A DNA stretch of 52,029 nucleotides from Lentisphaerota bacterium (lineage in GTDB: Bacteria > Verrucomicrobiota > Lentisphaeria > Victivallales > Victivallaceae). The stretch covers positions 1-52,029 of the forward strand of contig SUWB01000020.1 of assembly GCA_015061745.1 (NCBI GenBank), given 5' to 3'. Made by a program: the position numbers and the translations under genes. The number at the start of each line of letters is the position of its first letter. The first letter of the stretch is position 1. The notes under the pieces are model-generated. The model had not been told where the DNA came from. It did not search any database and saw nothing but the letters and a program-made list of their open reading frames with translations. Shown here piece by piece: positions 7,821-17,348 of the stretch.

Positions 7821-8312
7821 ATGGTCACACTCAAAACAAATTTCGGCGATATCAAAATCGAATTGTACACAGAAGAATCCCCCATCGGCTGCGCCAACTT
7901 TCTGGAATATGTGAAATCCGGTTTCTACAAAGACACCCTTTTCCACCGTGTCATCGACGGCTTTATGATCCAGGGCGGCGGTATGGATAAAGATTTCAAC
8001 CAGAAAGAAACCCGCGATCCCATCAAAAACGAAGCTGCCAATCAGCTCCCCAACGTCCGCGGTTCTGTGGCTTACGCCCGGACTCAGGTGGTGGACTCCG
8101 CTACCAGTCAGTTTTTCATCAACCTGGTCGATAACGACTGCCTGAACTTCCGTGCCCCCAATCCTATGGGATACGGCTACTGTGTTTTCGGCAAAGTCGT
8201 TGAAGGTATGGACGTGGTCGATAAGATCGCCAAGGTCAAAACCGTTTCCAAAGGATTCCATCAGGATGTGCCCAAAGATCCTGTGGTGATCCTTGACGCC
8301 ATTGAGGAGTAA
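7821..8312 (+). CDS. ppiB: peptidyl-prolyl cis-trans isomerase, cyclophilin type
   Basis: A 163-residue single-domain cyclophilin. Conserved blocks are [14 protein letters not shown] (active-site Arg, Phe, Met, Gln), [21 protein letters not shown] and [14 protein letters not shown]. The usual GxGTGG context is shortened, and Trp of the cyclosporin site is absent (DNDCLNF), as in many bacterial PpiB proteins. No signal peptide, so it is cytoplasmic. RBS AGGAG lies 8 nt before ATG. The polymerase gene starts 6 bp after the stop, with its ribosome-binding site inside the last codons of this gene. Confidence 0.93.
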   Translation: MVTLKTNFGDIKIELYTEESPIGCANFLEYVKSGFYKDTLFHRVIDGFMIQGGGMDKDFNQKETRDPIKNEAANQLPNVRGSVAYARTQVVDSATSQFFINLVDNDCLNFRAPNPMGYGYCVFGKVVEGMDVVDKIAKVKTVSKGFHQDVPKDPVVILDAIEE

Positions 8313-8318
8313 ATCCCT

Positions 8319-10253
8319 ATGAGTGTGTGCCCGGGAGTTGTTGCTTTAGAAGCAGACAAAGAGAAAATGTACCTTTATTTTCACGAAGGTGCAACATTCA
8401 AGTGTATCACAAAACCCTTTTCTCCCTGGTTTGTCGCTTCAGAACAGCTTGAACAGGCACACACTCTTGAAGGTTCCCAGATTTTACGTTACCGGATCCC
8501 CGGTGAAAATATCCCCAAAGATATTCCCGTCTGCCGTTTCAAAGAACTGCGCAGTGCGGCAATGATCGAAAGCGGTATCAGACTCTTTGAAAATATGACC
8601 TTTGAAGAGCTGCGCCGGATGCAGTTCGCCATCGAAACCAACGGCAATACTGTTTCAAAGATCCAGCTTTCAGACAATTCCGGCTGGAGCAGCGAACTGG
8701 AAGGCAGCGAATCTGAAATCATCGCCCGCTTTGTGGAATTGGTCAACAGCCGTGATCCCGATGTCCTTGAAGGGTACGATTTTTTCAGAAACGACTGGGA
8801 AATATTGAAAAAAGCCGCCGCAAAAACAAAACAGAAACTTCTTTGCGGCAGAGACGGCAGTGCCGTCACATCTTCCCGCAGCAGCGTCGTCATCGGCGAA
8901 AGACGGCTCAATTACTCAAGATTCGAGTGTCACGGCCGTCATTTGATCGATGTATTTCTGATGCTCCAACTCCACGATGTTGCAAGACGGGAACTTGAAA
9001 GTTACGACCTTGAGTATGCTGTTGAATTTTTTGATTTGAAGTCAACAAATCGCCCTCAGCAGATCGGAGAACTTTCAAAACTGCTGACTCCGGCTTACTT
9101 TTACTGTACCACCTTTATCCCGGGCAGCTATCAGGATATCGGTTTGAGGGGCAACGGCAGCAAGATAGATCTGCTGCTTACAGGAGCCTATCTGGAGCGT
9201 AATCACTCTTTACCGCTTCCGGATCCGGCAGTCTTCTTTCCGGGAGCCACCAGTAAAGTGGAGCGGCAGGGGATTTTTTCTCCTGTATGGCACTGCGACG
9301 TGCGTTCGCTGTACCCCTCAATACTGCTGGCAGAAAATCTTGCTCCCCGCAAGGACGAACTGAAACTCTTTCCTCAAATCTTGAGAGAAATGCGTCAAAA
9401 ACGCCTGGAAGCAAAAGATAAAGCCAAACAGGCCGCTCCTGCCGAAAAAGAACACTGGAATGCTTTGCAAAGTGCCTTAAAAATCGTCATCAATTCTTTT
9501 TACGGTTATCTGGGTTTTGCCCAGGGCAGTTTTAATGACTTTGACCTTGCTGCCCGGGTAACGGCCAGAGGACGTGAGATCCTGGCGTCGCTGACGGCAT
9601 TCCTTGCCGAATCAGGAGCAGAAATCATTGAAATGGACACTGACGGAGTTTATTTCACACCGCCTTCCGGTGCAAAGCCTGATGAACTTGAGCAGAAAAT
9701 ACAGCAAATGCTGCCTAACGGCATTGAAATAGAACTTGATGCAGTTTATGAAGCAATGTATTCCTACAAAGCTAAAAATTACGCTTTGCTCACTGCTGAC
9801 GGAGAAATTTCCCTCACGGGAGCCGCTCTGAAATCACGGGGTATGGAAAAGTTTTTCCGCAGTACACTCAAAGAGATCATCCGCCTCCGTCTCACAGGAC
9901 ACTCCGGAGAAATCCCCTCTTTCCGGGAAGAATGTCTGACCGCCATTGCTGAACATAAGATTCCTCTGGCAGATCTTTGCAAAAACGAAACACTCAATGA
10001 TACGCCAGCCAACTACCAAAAGAAACTTGCTGCCGGTTCCGGCCGCCGCAGTGCCGTCTACGAATTGCTCCTTGCTGCTGATCTTGACGGACGGGTCGGT
10101 GATAAAATAGAATATTACATCACTGGCAGCAAAGCAAAAGTTTCCGTCGTAGACAATTCCAAACTGCTGCAGAAAAACCAGGGGGAACGGGATGAAAACA
10201 CCGCCTGGTACACAGCCAGATTGAAAGAAATTTTTGATAACTTTTCCTCCTGA
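8319..10253 (+). CDS. family B DNA polymerase with altered exonuclease motifs
   Basis: A 644-residue B-family polymerase. Motif A is DVRSLYPSI (about 329), motif B is KIVINSFYGYLGF (about 387) and motif C is MDTDGVYF (about 440), all with catalytic Asp/Lys/Tyr residues. The N-terminal exonuclease fold is present but its sites deviate: Exo I reads FAIET where DIET is expected (Asp to Ala), and Exo II reads GYDFFRNDW where GYN...FD is usual. Proofreading may therefore be lost. It is shorter than E. coli Pol II (783). RBS AGGAG lies 8 nt before ATG; it overlaps the cyclophilin end. Role could be repair or lesion bypass; this is inference. Confidence 0.85.
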   Translation: MSVCPGVVALEADKEKMYLYFHEGATFKCITKPFSPWFVASEQLEQAHTLEGSQILRYRIPGENIPKDIPVCRFKELRSAAMIESGIRLFENMTFEELRRMQFAIETNGNTVSKIQLSDNSGWSSELEGSESEIIARFVELVNSRDPDVLEGYDFFRNDWEILKKAAAKTKQKLLCGRDGSAVTSSRSSVVIGERRLNYSRFECHGRHLIDVFLMLQLHDVARRELESYDLEYAVEFFDLKSTNRPQQIGELSKLLTPAYFYCTTFIPGSYQDIGLRGNGSKIDLLLTGAYLERNHSLPLPDPAVFFPGATSKVERQGIFSPVWHCDVRSLYPSILLAENLAPRKDELKLFPQILREMRQKRLEAKDKAKQAAPAEKEHWNALQSALKIVINSFYGYLGFAQGSFNDFDLAARVTARGREILASLTAFLAESGAEIIEMDTDGVYFTPPSGAKPDELEQKIQQMLPNGIEIELDAVYEAMYSYKAKNYALLTADGEISLTGAALKSRGMEKFFRSTLKEIIRLRLTGHSGEIPSFREECLTAIAEHKIPLADLCKNETLNDTPANYQKKLAAGSGRRSAVYELLLAADLDGRVGDKIEYYITGSKAKVSVVDNSKLLQKNQGERDENTAWYTARLKEIFDNFSS

Positions 10254-10268
10254 CAGCCGCACTTTTAT

Positions 10269-10296
10269 TTGATTTTCCTCAAGGAACATCTATATT
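10269..10296 (+). promoter_or_regulatory. promoter of the HNH-repeat gene
   Basis: TTGATT (10269-10274), 16-bp spacer, TATATT (10291-10296). It is the only recognisable promoter here with a 16-bp spacer; TTTGAT would give 17. The leader carries the 9-bp sequence CAAGAGGAG twice (10302-10310 and 10322-10330), the second copy being the ribosome-binding site. Confidence 0.55.
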
Positions 10297-10337
10297 GATG
10301 ACAAGAGGAGATCAATTGCTGCAAGAGGAGTTTTTTT

Positions 10338-10994
10338 ATGTTTCAAAAATATTGGCAGCCGGATATGGTCACAGAGCATATCCTTTCAAAGGTGGGGCTG
10401 GAGCCCCTTTATTCACACTACTATGCCACAACCTATCCACAGGTCCACGCTGCGGCACTGCGCCTTTTCGGCTCCTGGAAAGAAGCCATTGCCCGGTGCG
10501 GCCTCAATTATGCGATGGTACGCCGTTACCGCTCCTGGAGCAGAGAACAGGTCATCAAAGAAATCACTCTGCTCAATGCCCGGAATACGAACTTGAGTTC
10601 AACCCATATCCAGCAGGAACACAAAGCTCTTTATATGGCTGCACTGAAACGCTTTGGCAGCTGGGAAAAAGCCCTCGAATCTTCAGGAGTTCACTATGAT
10701 GCCATACGTCTGCGGCAATGCCCTGATGCAGATTTTATCAGAGAAGAGATCCTGAAACTTTACCGAAGCGGCACCAGTCTTGCCTACACCAATATGCGAA
10801 AAAATCACTCTTTTCTCCTTTCGCACGCTTTGCGGAAACTGGGCAACGGCAGTTGGGAACAGGCCAGAAAAGTTTGCGGGATCAACGACAATTACAGAAA
10901 ACTGGGGCAGCTGAACGCCCGAAACAGCAGAAACAAAAGCAAACAATATATATTTTCCCTTGAGGAACTTACCCTCCCCTCTGCCGGAGAATAA
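10338..10994 (+). CDS. homing-endonuclease-associated-repeat (HNH_repeat-like) protein
   Basis: A 218-residue protein built of three repeats of about 60 residues, each ending in a GSW-x-x-A signature: FGSWKEAIARCGL, FGSWEKALESSGV and GNGSWEQARKVCGI. This matches the helical DNA-binding repeat found beside homing endonucleases and in stand-alone proteins. No nuclease motif (HNH, GIY-YIG) is present, so I infer a DNA-binding or regulatory protein. It is basic and has no signal peptide. RBS AGGAG lies 7 nt before ATG, and a promoter is just upstream, so it is probably monocistronic. The target is unknown. Confidence 0.7.
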   Translation: MFQKYWQPDMVTEHILSKVGLEPLYSHYYATTYPQVHAAALRLFGSWKEAIARCGLNYAMVRRYRSWSREQVIKEITLLNARNTNLSSTHIQQEHKALYMAALKRFGSWEKALESSGVHYDAIRLRQCPDADFIREEILKLYRSGTSLAYTNMRKNHSFLLSHALRKLGNGSWEQARKVCGINDNYRKLGQLNARNSRNKSKQYIFSLEELTLPSAGE

Positions 10995-11030
10995 AAAAGA
11001 CCTCCGCCGCACATAAAAGCGGCAGAGGCC
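10993..11030 (-). terminator. terminator of the GH36/beta-helix operon
   Basis: Minus strand: GGCCTCTGCCGC pairs with GCGGCGGAGGTC across an 8-nt loop, followed by six T (10993-10998). It also lies directly after the plus-strand HNH-repeat gene. Confidence 0.85.
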
Positions 11031-11051
11031 TTGAACTTGAATGAACTGTTA

Positions 11052-14000
11052 TCACTTCTTGAAGGCTTGGGGATCAAGTCCGATCCCCCGCTTGAGGAAT
11101 TCAGGATTCCTGGCGATATAATCGGTGATCACAATCTTGTCCTGGGCTCTGAGTTCGTCTTTGTTGGACTTGGCATACAAAGCCTTTTGTTCAGGAGATG
11201 CCTTGTGTTGGATGTAGTTGTCGTGCCAATCCTTCAAATCCTTGAAGTGATAGAAGTAAGAAACAGCCTTCATATCAGGATTGCCGAAAAGGGCAGTCGG
11301 TTTCACATTGTATTGCTTGCAGTAGTCATCATAGGTAAGGATCTGTCTGCCGAACCGCCCCTGACGCATCCACTGGGAATTCAAGATGAAACCGGCATCA
11401 TTCAGAGGAAGTTCCTTGCCGTTTTGATTACGGAATCCCCAAATGGGTTTCTCTTTGCGGCTCACACGGACAAGGAACCCATTGTCGTGTTCAGTAAATG
11501 TGGACACATCCCCGATATTCAAACAGGGATTATGAACTTTCTGCAGCACGTGTCCGGCAAAAATGCAATGGTGGATACGGGCAGGAACTCCAACGGCTGT
11601 TCCGATATGCCCGTGGCTGACTTTATTGCGGACAAATACACAATTACGGATTTCCAGATTGGGAGTCCGGCTGAAGGTGATACCGCCAAAAGCTGTTACA
11701 CCCACGCAGTTTTCCAACAGAATATTCCGGGTCCCGTATCCATAAAAACTCTTCTGCCCGTTGCCGGAACGGTTATCGTAAAAAATACGGCTGATAATAA
11801 TATTGGAACCGTTCACTGATACGACACCGCCGGGGTCGACCATACTGCCATTGCCAAAGTTGTTCCAGATCCGCATATTGTCAAATTTCAAATAATGCTT
11901 GCCTCTCTGGACGATTCCCTGATGCAGATTGCGGCATCCGTCAATGGAAACTTCACTTCCCGGAGCTCCGGCAATTGTAAGCCATTTGCCTTTATCTCCC
12001 GTCGCAAAGACCCGGACAGTTTCCTTATAGTTGCCGCTTCCGATCAGTACAGTATCACCGGCCCGGGCCCTTTCGACGGCACTGCCGATTTCGGCAATGG
12101 CTTTCTGCCAGCTGGAACCGTCATTGCTATTGTTTCCGGAAGGAGAAACATACAATGTCCGGGGCGTATCTTTTGCGGGAGTCGTAAAAGAGATCTTCTG
12201 CCGTTCCCGGTAGTAGCTTGAAGCCGGAGCATTGGTAATCAATTTGACCTTGAGAGGAGCGATATTGGCACTTCCCGTATAGCGGGTTCCCGGTTTGAGG
12301 CCGATGAAAGAAATGGCATATTCGCTGCTGTTGCCGTTACTGTTCCAGAACTTCTTACCGTCCCGGCTTTTGAAAGAAACTTCAGTGCGTGAAAATGCGG
12401 GAGTACGGACAATAAAAGTGACTGCCGTCGATGAAAGTGCCCCCATACGGAATTCGCACTTTCCTTCAGGCATAACAGTGTCATAACGGTACTGTCCATA
12501 AGGGAATCCGTCACCGCAGCGTCCGGCATATTCGTAATGATTTTTCAAAGTGAGATCGCCTTTGGCAAAGTTGTTGAAACGCAGTTCCGGCACTTTGACA
12601 GAAGCAACTTCAAATCCGGGGATATTCCCCTTCACATAGGCGTTCCACCCGGAAAAAAGCGGTTTTCCGGAAAAGGAAGCTGCAAAAATATTTCCCCGCA
12701 GAAATCCTCCATTTGCTCCGGAAACATTGCCGTTAAAAAGACAATGACGTACCTGTGCTTTGGCAGGCAGTACAACATCCCGGACAAAAGCACACCGTTT
12801 CAGGGTCACGGCACTGCATCCGGCAAAACGGGCTTGAGACATAGCATTGATATTTTCAACCCGGACATTGGAACAGTTGACAAGATCAAGTTTTCCGAAA
12901 AGCACTGCAGGAAACAGTCCCCGGCCTCTGATAATGACATTTTTCAAGTTGCGTAAAGTCAGATTTTCTCTGAAAGTACCGTCCAGATAAAGGGTTCCGC
13001 CGTTCTGGAGCTTTGCAGCAGCTTTGGCAAGGGTTTTCAGCGGTTTACGCATACTGTTACCGGAATTGGCATCATTGCCTTTCCCGGAAACAAAAATCAC
13101 TTTGGCAGAAAAACCTTTGATTCCCCAGTCGCCGCCTTTGCGGTTGCGGAAAGTTGAATCTTCCTGCAAATGATAGTCAAAATGAGCAGGATCAGCAAAT
13201 TCTCTGTCAGGATCGAATTTCTTTTCCCGGGAACGGCAGATACTCTGCTGAGCCCGACCGTCATAGTAGGTATCTCCGCTGGTAAATATGGAGTTTTTTA
13301 TAAAACGTGAATGAATGGAATTTGAGGCAAAAGAACGCTTTACCCAGGAGGTGGCACTGGGATATTTGATCCAGATATCTCCGTATTTGTTGTCAAAGGA
13401 AATACAATCTTCGATCAGGCAGTTTTCAAAAATGGCCCCGCTGTAAAAACGCTGTCCGGCCATACCGGAACCGAAAGAAATGATTTTACGCTGCACGGAG
13501 TTTTTTCCGGGACCGTAGCAGACAATATTCCCGCCGGAACCGTTGAACTCATTTTCATTGCAGAAAAGCAGGCAATTTTCCACCACAGTGTCCACAACAT
13601 TATAGAGAGAAATGCCGCTGCCGCTCAGATAGGCAATGCAGTTCTTAATGGAACATTTTTCAGGATTACGCATATAGATCCCGCCGAATGTGGAACTGGC
13701 ATTAACCTTGCGTTTGTCAGAATTATATCCGCTGAACATCAAGCCGTCAATATGGAAATTTTTGAGCTTTGAACTGCGGATACGCAAAGCATCCCCCGCC
13801 AGCACTGAAAAGGTGATGCTGTGATACTGCGGAGCTCTGCGGTCACTGCACTGGATATAGATTTTTTTGTTTTCTGTGTCAAAGAAAGAAGATCCGGGAG
13901 TCTTTTCAACTTCAGAAATTGAAGGCACCTTGCGGAATTTTTTCAACGTATCCCGTTCCAGCACAAACTTGGGCATTTTATCAACGCTGCACACATAAAC

Positions 14001-14324
14001 ATTTTTACGGCCGGAAACCGGAAAAAAACGACCGGCAGGCACATCACCGCGCATATGGACCGTACCGGGAATCTTTGCCCGGATCGTAGTCGGCTTGGCG
14101 GGATCCCCCTGAAAATTGATTTCCACCTCATCCAGGTACTCACCCGGCAGGATCGTCACAGTATCCCCGGGAATCAGCTTGCGGACTGCAGTACTGATCT
14201 TACGCAGCGGTTTTGCTTCAGAAGTCCCCGGATTTTTATCTGACCCATTGGGGGAAACAAAGTATTCAGTTCCGGCCAGGACAAAAACACTCAGCAGCAA
14301 CCAAAGAATACAACATTTTTTCAT
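11052..14324 (-). CDS. secreted protein with three parallel beta-helix domains
   Basis: A 1090-residue exported protein (signal peptide of about 17 residues ending VLAG). It has three right-handed beta-helix (DUF1565/pectate-lyase-like) modules, each opening with a similar motif: YFVSPNGSDKNPGT (about 21), IFVSGKGNDANSGNS (about 410) and LYVSPSGNNSNDGSS (about 725). Between modules two and three is a fibronectin type III-like stretch (GLKPGTRYTGSANIAP). The C-terminal 150 residues form a separate tail with WHDNYIQHKASPEQKALYAK. Such proteins bind or cleave acidic or plant-type polysaccharides, but I see no defined catalytic motif. It lies 31 bp behind the GH36 gene and is probably co-transcribed with it. 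Confidence 0.8.
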   Translation of the reverse strand: MKKCCILWLLLSVFVLAGTEYFVSPNGSDKNPGTSEAKPLRKISTAVRKLIPGDTVTILPGEYLDEVEINFQGDPAKPTTIRAKIPGTVHMRGDVPAGRFFPVSGRKNVYVCSVDKMPKFVLERDTLKKFRKVPSISEVEKTPGSSFFDTENKKIYIQCSDRRAPQYHSITFSVLAGDALRIRSSKLKNFHIDGLMFSGYNSDKRKVNASSTFGGIYMRNPEKCSIKNCIAYLSGSGISLYNVVDTVVENCLLFCNENEFNGSGGNIVCYGPGKNSVQRKIISFGSGMAGQRFYSGAIFENCLIEDCISFDNKYGDIWIKYPSATSWVKRSFASNSIHSRFIKNSIFTSGDTYYDGRAQQSICRSREKKFDPDREFADPAHFDYHLQEDSTFRNRKGGDWGIKGFSAKVIFVSGKGNDANSGNSMRKPLKTLAKAAAKLQNGGTLYLDGTFRENLTLRNLKNVIIRGRGLFPAVLFGKLDLVNCSNVRVENINAMSQARFAGCSAVTLKRCAFVRDVVLPAKAQVRHCLFNGNVSGANGGFLRGNIFAASFSGKPLFSGWNAYVKGNIPGFEVASVKVPELRFNNFAKGDLTLKNHYEYAGRCGDGFPYGQYRYDTVMPEGKCEFRMGALSSTAVTFIVRTPAFSRTEVSFKSRDGKKFWNSNGNSSEYAISFIGLKPGTRYTGSANIAPLKVKLITNAPASSYYRERQKISFTTPAKDTPRTLYVSPSGNNSNDGSSWQKAIAEIGSAVERARAGDTVLIGSGNYKETVRVFATGDKGKWLTIAGAPGSEVSIDGCRNLHQGIVQRGKHYLKFDNMRIWNNFGNGSMVDPGGVVSVNGSNIIISRIFYDNRSGNGQKSFYGYGTRNILLENCVGVTAFGGITFSRTPNLEIRNCVFVRNKVSHGHIGTAVGVPARIHHCIFAGHVLQKVHNPCLNIGDVSTFTEHDNGFLVRVSRKEKPIWGFRNQNGKELPLNDAGFILNSQWMRQGRFGRQILTYDDYCKQYNVKPTALFGNPDMKAVSYFYHFKDLKDWHDNYIQHKASPEQKALYAKSNKDELRAQDKIVITDYIARNPEFLKRGIGLDPQAFKK

Positions 14325-14355
14325 TACGATACCCCTTTATTGGATTTTTATGCTC

Positions 14356-15945
14356 TTATCTGTCCATTAAAAGCACGGCTTCGTGGGATGCCAAAGTCAC
14401 TTCACCGTTGAACTCCCCGCCATCCAGCAAATCATACATTTTTTCTGAAAGGCCGATATCGGCACTCTTCCAGGTCATCGGTTCACAAGTATCGTTGACA
14501 AGAGCCACGGCCCGCTTGCCGTCAATGGTGCCTTCAATCTCACGGGGCCAGATGTTGGGCTTGACATTCATAGGACGGGCATCACGCATACGGATATTCT
14601 GAGCTTTGGCCAGTAATGCGTTGCGGTCGGCATCGATTTTCCCCAGATGATCGCTGGTCAGAGCAACCCCCGTTATAATACCGCCCAGAACCGAGATCTT
14701 GGCTTCGCTGCGGGTATAAAAAGCGTTATCCTGACGGGCCATTATCACATCGGGATCAGCACGGAACCAGCGGTCAAAGGTAAAAAAGTTTCCGAGCGTT
14801 AAACGGAATGTGTCAATAATATTGCATCCCATTCCCAAAGCGTGAGGAGCAACGCCGTGGCCATTGTAATAACGTGAAGTATCGTTGCTCACCCGGGCAT
14901 TGTCGATAAGTCCGAGACAGGGGAGGAAGGGTTCAGAACATCCCATAATCAAGGCATCGGGCACAGCCTCCCGGATAGTCTTGAGCAGCAGTCTGAACGC
15001 ACTGACAGAAGTTGCTTCAGGATCACGGCGGCAGCCTTTCTGTAATCCGTAAACGAGTCCGTCGAGTTTGAAGTAGGTAAATCCCCAGCTGCGGAAAGTT
15101 TTGAACACATTGACGATATGTTCCCGGGCTTCAGGATTCGTGGCATCAAGACAGGCCCAGAGATTGTCAGGAGCAGGAGACCAGCCGGGCAATACAGCTG
15201 TTTCGCCTTTTTCATTTTTTACAAACCAGTCCGGGTGTTCCCGGTAAACCCGGCTGGCGGTGGAAGCGGTCGTAGGCATAAGCCAGATACCGGCTTTCAT
15301 ACCGGATGCGATGATCTTTTCTGCCACCTCTTTCACGGGTGTGGGCCAGGATTCGCACTGATCCAGCCAGTCACCCTGAAATGTTTGATAACCGTCATCG
15401 ATCTGCACATATTCAGCAGCATAAGGAGAACGGTTGGCTGCGAGAGCTTCAATATTTTCAAGGGTATTCTGCTGGGTCACTTCTTTGTAATAATAGTACC
15501 AGGTACAGTAACCGGTCAAATTTTTTTCGCTTTTGATTGCGGGCACGCCCATTTTCTTTGCCGCAATATCAGCGTAATCGCAAAGCAGCTGCCGCCAGTC
15601 ATCCCCTTCAAGGATCACCATTTCTTCAGGCTCAGTTCCAGCTTTGATCTCAGGCTGCCATACTTCAATTGCAGTCAGACGCCGCTGCTCAAAGACAGCC
15701 CGCAGCATCGTCTGGGAACGGAAAGCGGTCACGGCACCAGCAAGAAGGTATTTTTCTTCACGGCCGACAACAATAACATTGGCAGATGAAGTATCTCCAA
15801 AATTCTGATATGAACTGGTCAATCCGGGCAGCGGATGCAGCTGAGCCATCGTTGAGTTGGTTGAATACACAACAGCATTAGCGGGCCAATCCAGTTTGAT
15901 TTGGGCACGGTAACCGTTATTGAGAGATTCCCAGGTATAACTCAT
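14356..15945 (-). CDS. alpha-galactosidase-like, GH36/GH27 clan (GH-D)
   Basis: A 529-residue glycoside hydrolase. Clan GH-D landmarks in order: GYCTWYYYY, VQIDDGYQ, GMKAGIWLMP, LDATNPEAREHI, YFKLDGL with the nucleophile Asp (about 293), and RVSNDTS with the acid/base Asp (about 353). It hydrolyses alpha-galactosides (or related alpha-linked sugars). It lacks a signal peptide, so it should act on imported oligosaccharides. RBS AAGGAG lies 7 nt before ATG. It is the first gene of a two-gene minus-strand operon and is divergent from the NagA-like operon; I found no clear promoter for it in the 240-bp gap. Confidence 0.88.
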   Translation of the reverse strand: MSYTWESLNNGYRAQIKLDWPANAVVYSTNSTMAQLHPLPGLTSSYQNFGDTSSANVIVVGREEKYLLAGAVTAFRSQTMLRAVFEQRRLTAIEVWQPEIKAGTEPEEMVILEGDDWRQLLCDYADIAAKKMGVPAIKSEKNLTGYCTWYYYYKEVTQQNTLENIEALAANRSPYAAEYVQIDDGYQTFQGDWLDQCESWPTPVKEVAEKIIASGMKAGIWLMPTTASTASRVYREHPDWFVKNEKGETAVLPGWSPAPDNLWACLDATNPEAREHIVNVFKTFRSWGFTYFKLDGLVYGLQKGCRRDPEATSVSAFRLLLKTIREAVPDALIMGCSEPFLPCLGLIDNARVSNDTSRYYNGHGVAPHALGMGCNIIDTFRLTLGNFFTFDRWFRADPDVIMARQDNAFYTRSEAKISVLGGIITGVALTSDHLGKIDADRNALLAKAQNIRMRDARPMNVKPNIWPREIEGTIDGKRAVALVNDTCEPMTWKSADIGLSEKMYDLLDGGEFNGEVTLASHEAVLLMDR

Positions 15946-16083
15946 TTTTTTGCTCCTTATGTAATAGGTAAATTACGAATATAACGCACCATTTTTCCTT
16001 ATAATTTAGCCCGGATTCAATCATTTTTCAAACACTTATTGCAAAAAAAACAGTTTTTATCCTCAGATAATGGCTCCGCCTCC

Positions 16084-16112
16084 TTGCAAAAGCATAATTA
16101 CAATGCTATATT
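16084..16112 (+). promoter_or_regulatory. promoter of the NagA-like/amidohydrolase/GH29 operon
   Basis: TTGCAA (16084-16089), 17-bp spacer, TATATT (16107-16112). The remainder of the 15946-16185 gap is AT-rich; I see no clear operator or minus-strand promoter in it. Confidence 0.7.
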
Positions 16113-16185
16113 TTCCTCAAGATCAAAAAATCCCTGCAAAGGGAAAAATGTTCCATAATTAAAAAATTCTTAAAGGAATAAAACA

Positions 16186-17325
16186 ATGGCTGCTATGCGC
16201 TACTCAGGAACTCTGCCGACAGGCGGTGCCGTTGAATTTGAAGTCGAAAACGGAGTAATAACTTCCGTAACCCCTATCAAAGACTCTGCTGCTCTCCCCT
16301 GGATTATGCCGGTACTGGTGGATCTTCAGCAAAATGGAGCTATGGGGCACGCATTTTCCTCCTTGCAGACTCCTGAGGATCTGCGGGCTGTGACAGAAGC
16401 TCTTTTCCGTCACGGAGTCGGCAGAGTTCAAGCTACAACAACAAGTTATCCGGTGGAAACGATTCTGAACTCCGTAAAACTCATCGCTTCAGAATGTGAT
16501 AAAGATCCTGTTCTGAACAATGTTATTTTCGGTCTTTTTCACGAAGGAATCTTTATGTCCTTTGAAGAAGGCTGGCGGGGCGATCACGACCTTGAATTCA
16601 TCAAAAAGCCCGACTGGGATCTTTTCAGAAAAATTGACGACGCAAGCGGCAACCGTTACATCACCGTCAACATCGGTCCCGAAGTCGAAGGGGCAATGGA
16701 ATTTATTTCACACGCTGTTGAAGCCGGGAAAAAAGTTTCCATCGGCCATTGCAATCCCACCACGGAACAGATCCGCGAAGCTGTAAAACGGGGAGCTGAC
16801 CGGGTAACCCATTTTGCCAATGGTGCAGCCCCTCTGCTCCACCGCTTCAAAAATCCTTTCTGGGAATTTTTGAACAATCCGGGGTTGAAACTGGGGTTGA
16901 TCTGCGACGGATTCCACCTGCCGCCTGAAGTTGTGTCAGTGGCAATGAAAATCAAGGGCCGTGAGAGCTGTCTGGCTGTCTCAGATGCCAGCAGCATTTC
17001 CGGTCTGCCTCCGGGCATTTACGGCGGCGGAAAACGGCAGCTTGAACCCAATGGTTTCCTGCACGTCATCGGCAAAGATATTCTGGCAGGTTCCAGCTGC
17101 CAGCAGAATACCAGTGTCAATTTCCTTATGAAACATCTGGGATTCTCTCTGCTTCAGGCCTGGCGTCAGTGCAGCACGATTCCCGCTGCCAGCGTGGGAT
17201 TGAAACTGCCGGAAGTCAAAGTCGGTGAAGAAGCCTCTTTTGTCCTTGTCCGCGAAGAAAATAATGCAGCCGTCATCGACCGTACCGTCATTGCCGGAAC
17301 AGAATATCCTTTTGCAGAATACTGA
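16186..17325 (+). CDS. N-acetylglucosamine-6-phosphate deacetylase family protein
   Basis: A 379-residue amidohydrolase of the NagA type. The N-terminal metal site reads LVDLQQNG, the Gln-x-Asn variant known from the E. coli enzyme rather than His-x-His. HEG (about 125) supplies the metal-binding Glu, GHCNPT and THFANG supply the two His, ICDGFHLP is the substrate loop, and VSDAS supplies the catalytic Asp. NagA removes acetate from GlcNAc-6-P on the way to fructose-6-P. The neighbouring fucosidase and galactosidase fit degradation of host-type glycans. No nagB or sugar kinase is nearby, so the true substrate may be another N-acetyl sugar. RBS AAAGGA; promoter at 16084. Confidence 0.8.
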   Translation: MAAMRYSGTLPTGGAVEFEVENGVITSVTPIKDSAALPWIMPVLVDLQQNGAMGHAFSSLQTPEDLRAVTEALFRHGVGRVQATTTSYPVETILNSVKLIASECDKDPVLNNVIFGLFHEGIFMSFEEGWRGDHDLEFIKKPDWDLFRKIDDASGNRYITVNIGPEVEGAMEFISHAVEAGKKVSIGHCNPTTEQIREAVKRGADRVTHFANGAAPLLHRFKNPFWEFLNNPGLKLGLICDGFHLPPEVVSVAMKIKGRESCLAVSDASSISGLPPGIYGGGKRQLEPNGFLHVIGKDILAGSSCQQNTSVNFLMKHLGFSLLQAWRQCSTIPAASVGLKLPEVKVGEEASFVLVREENNAAVIDRTVIAGTEYPFAEY

Positions 17326-17348
17326 AATAAGAGGATTCTTTTTAATCT

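Noticed and set aside
15946..16185. Minus-strand promoter for the GH36 operon
   Set aside because: TATAAG and TATATT occur, but no -35-like hexamer lies at 16-18 bp; I did not report a promoter.
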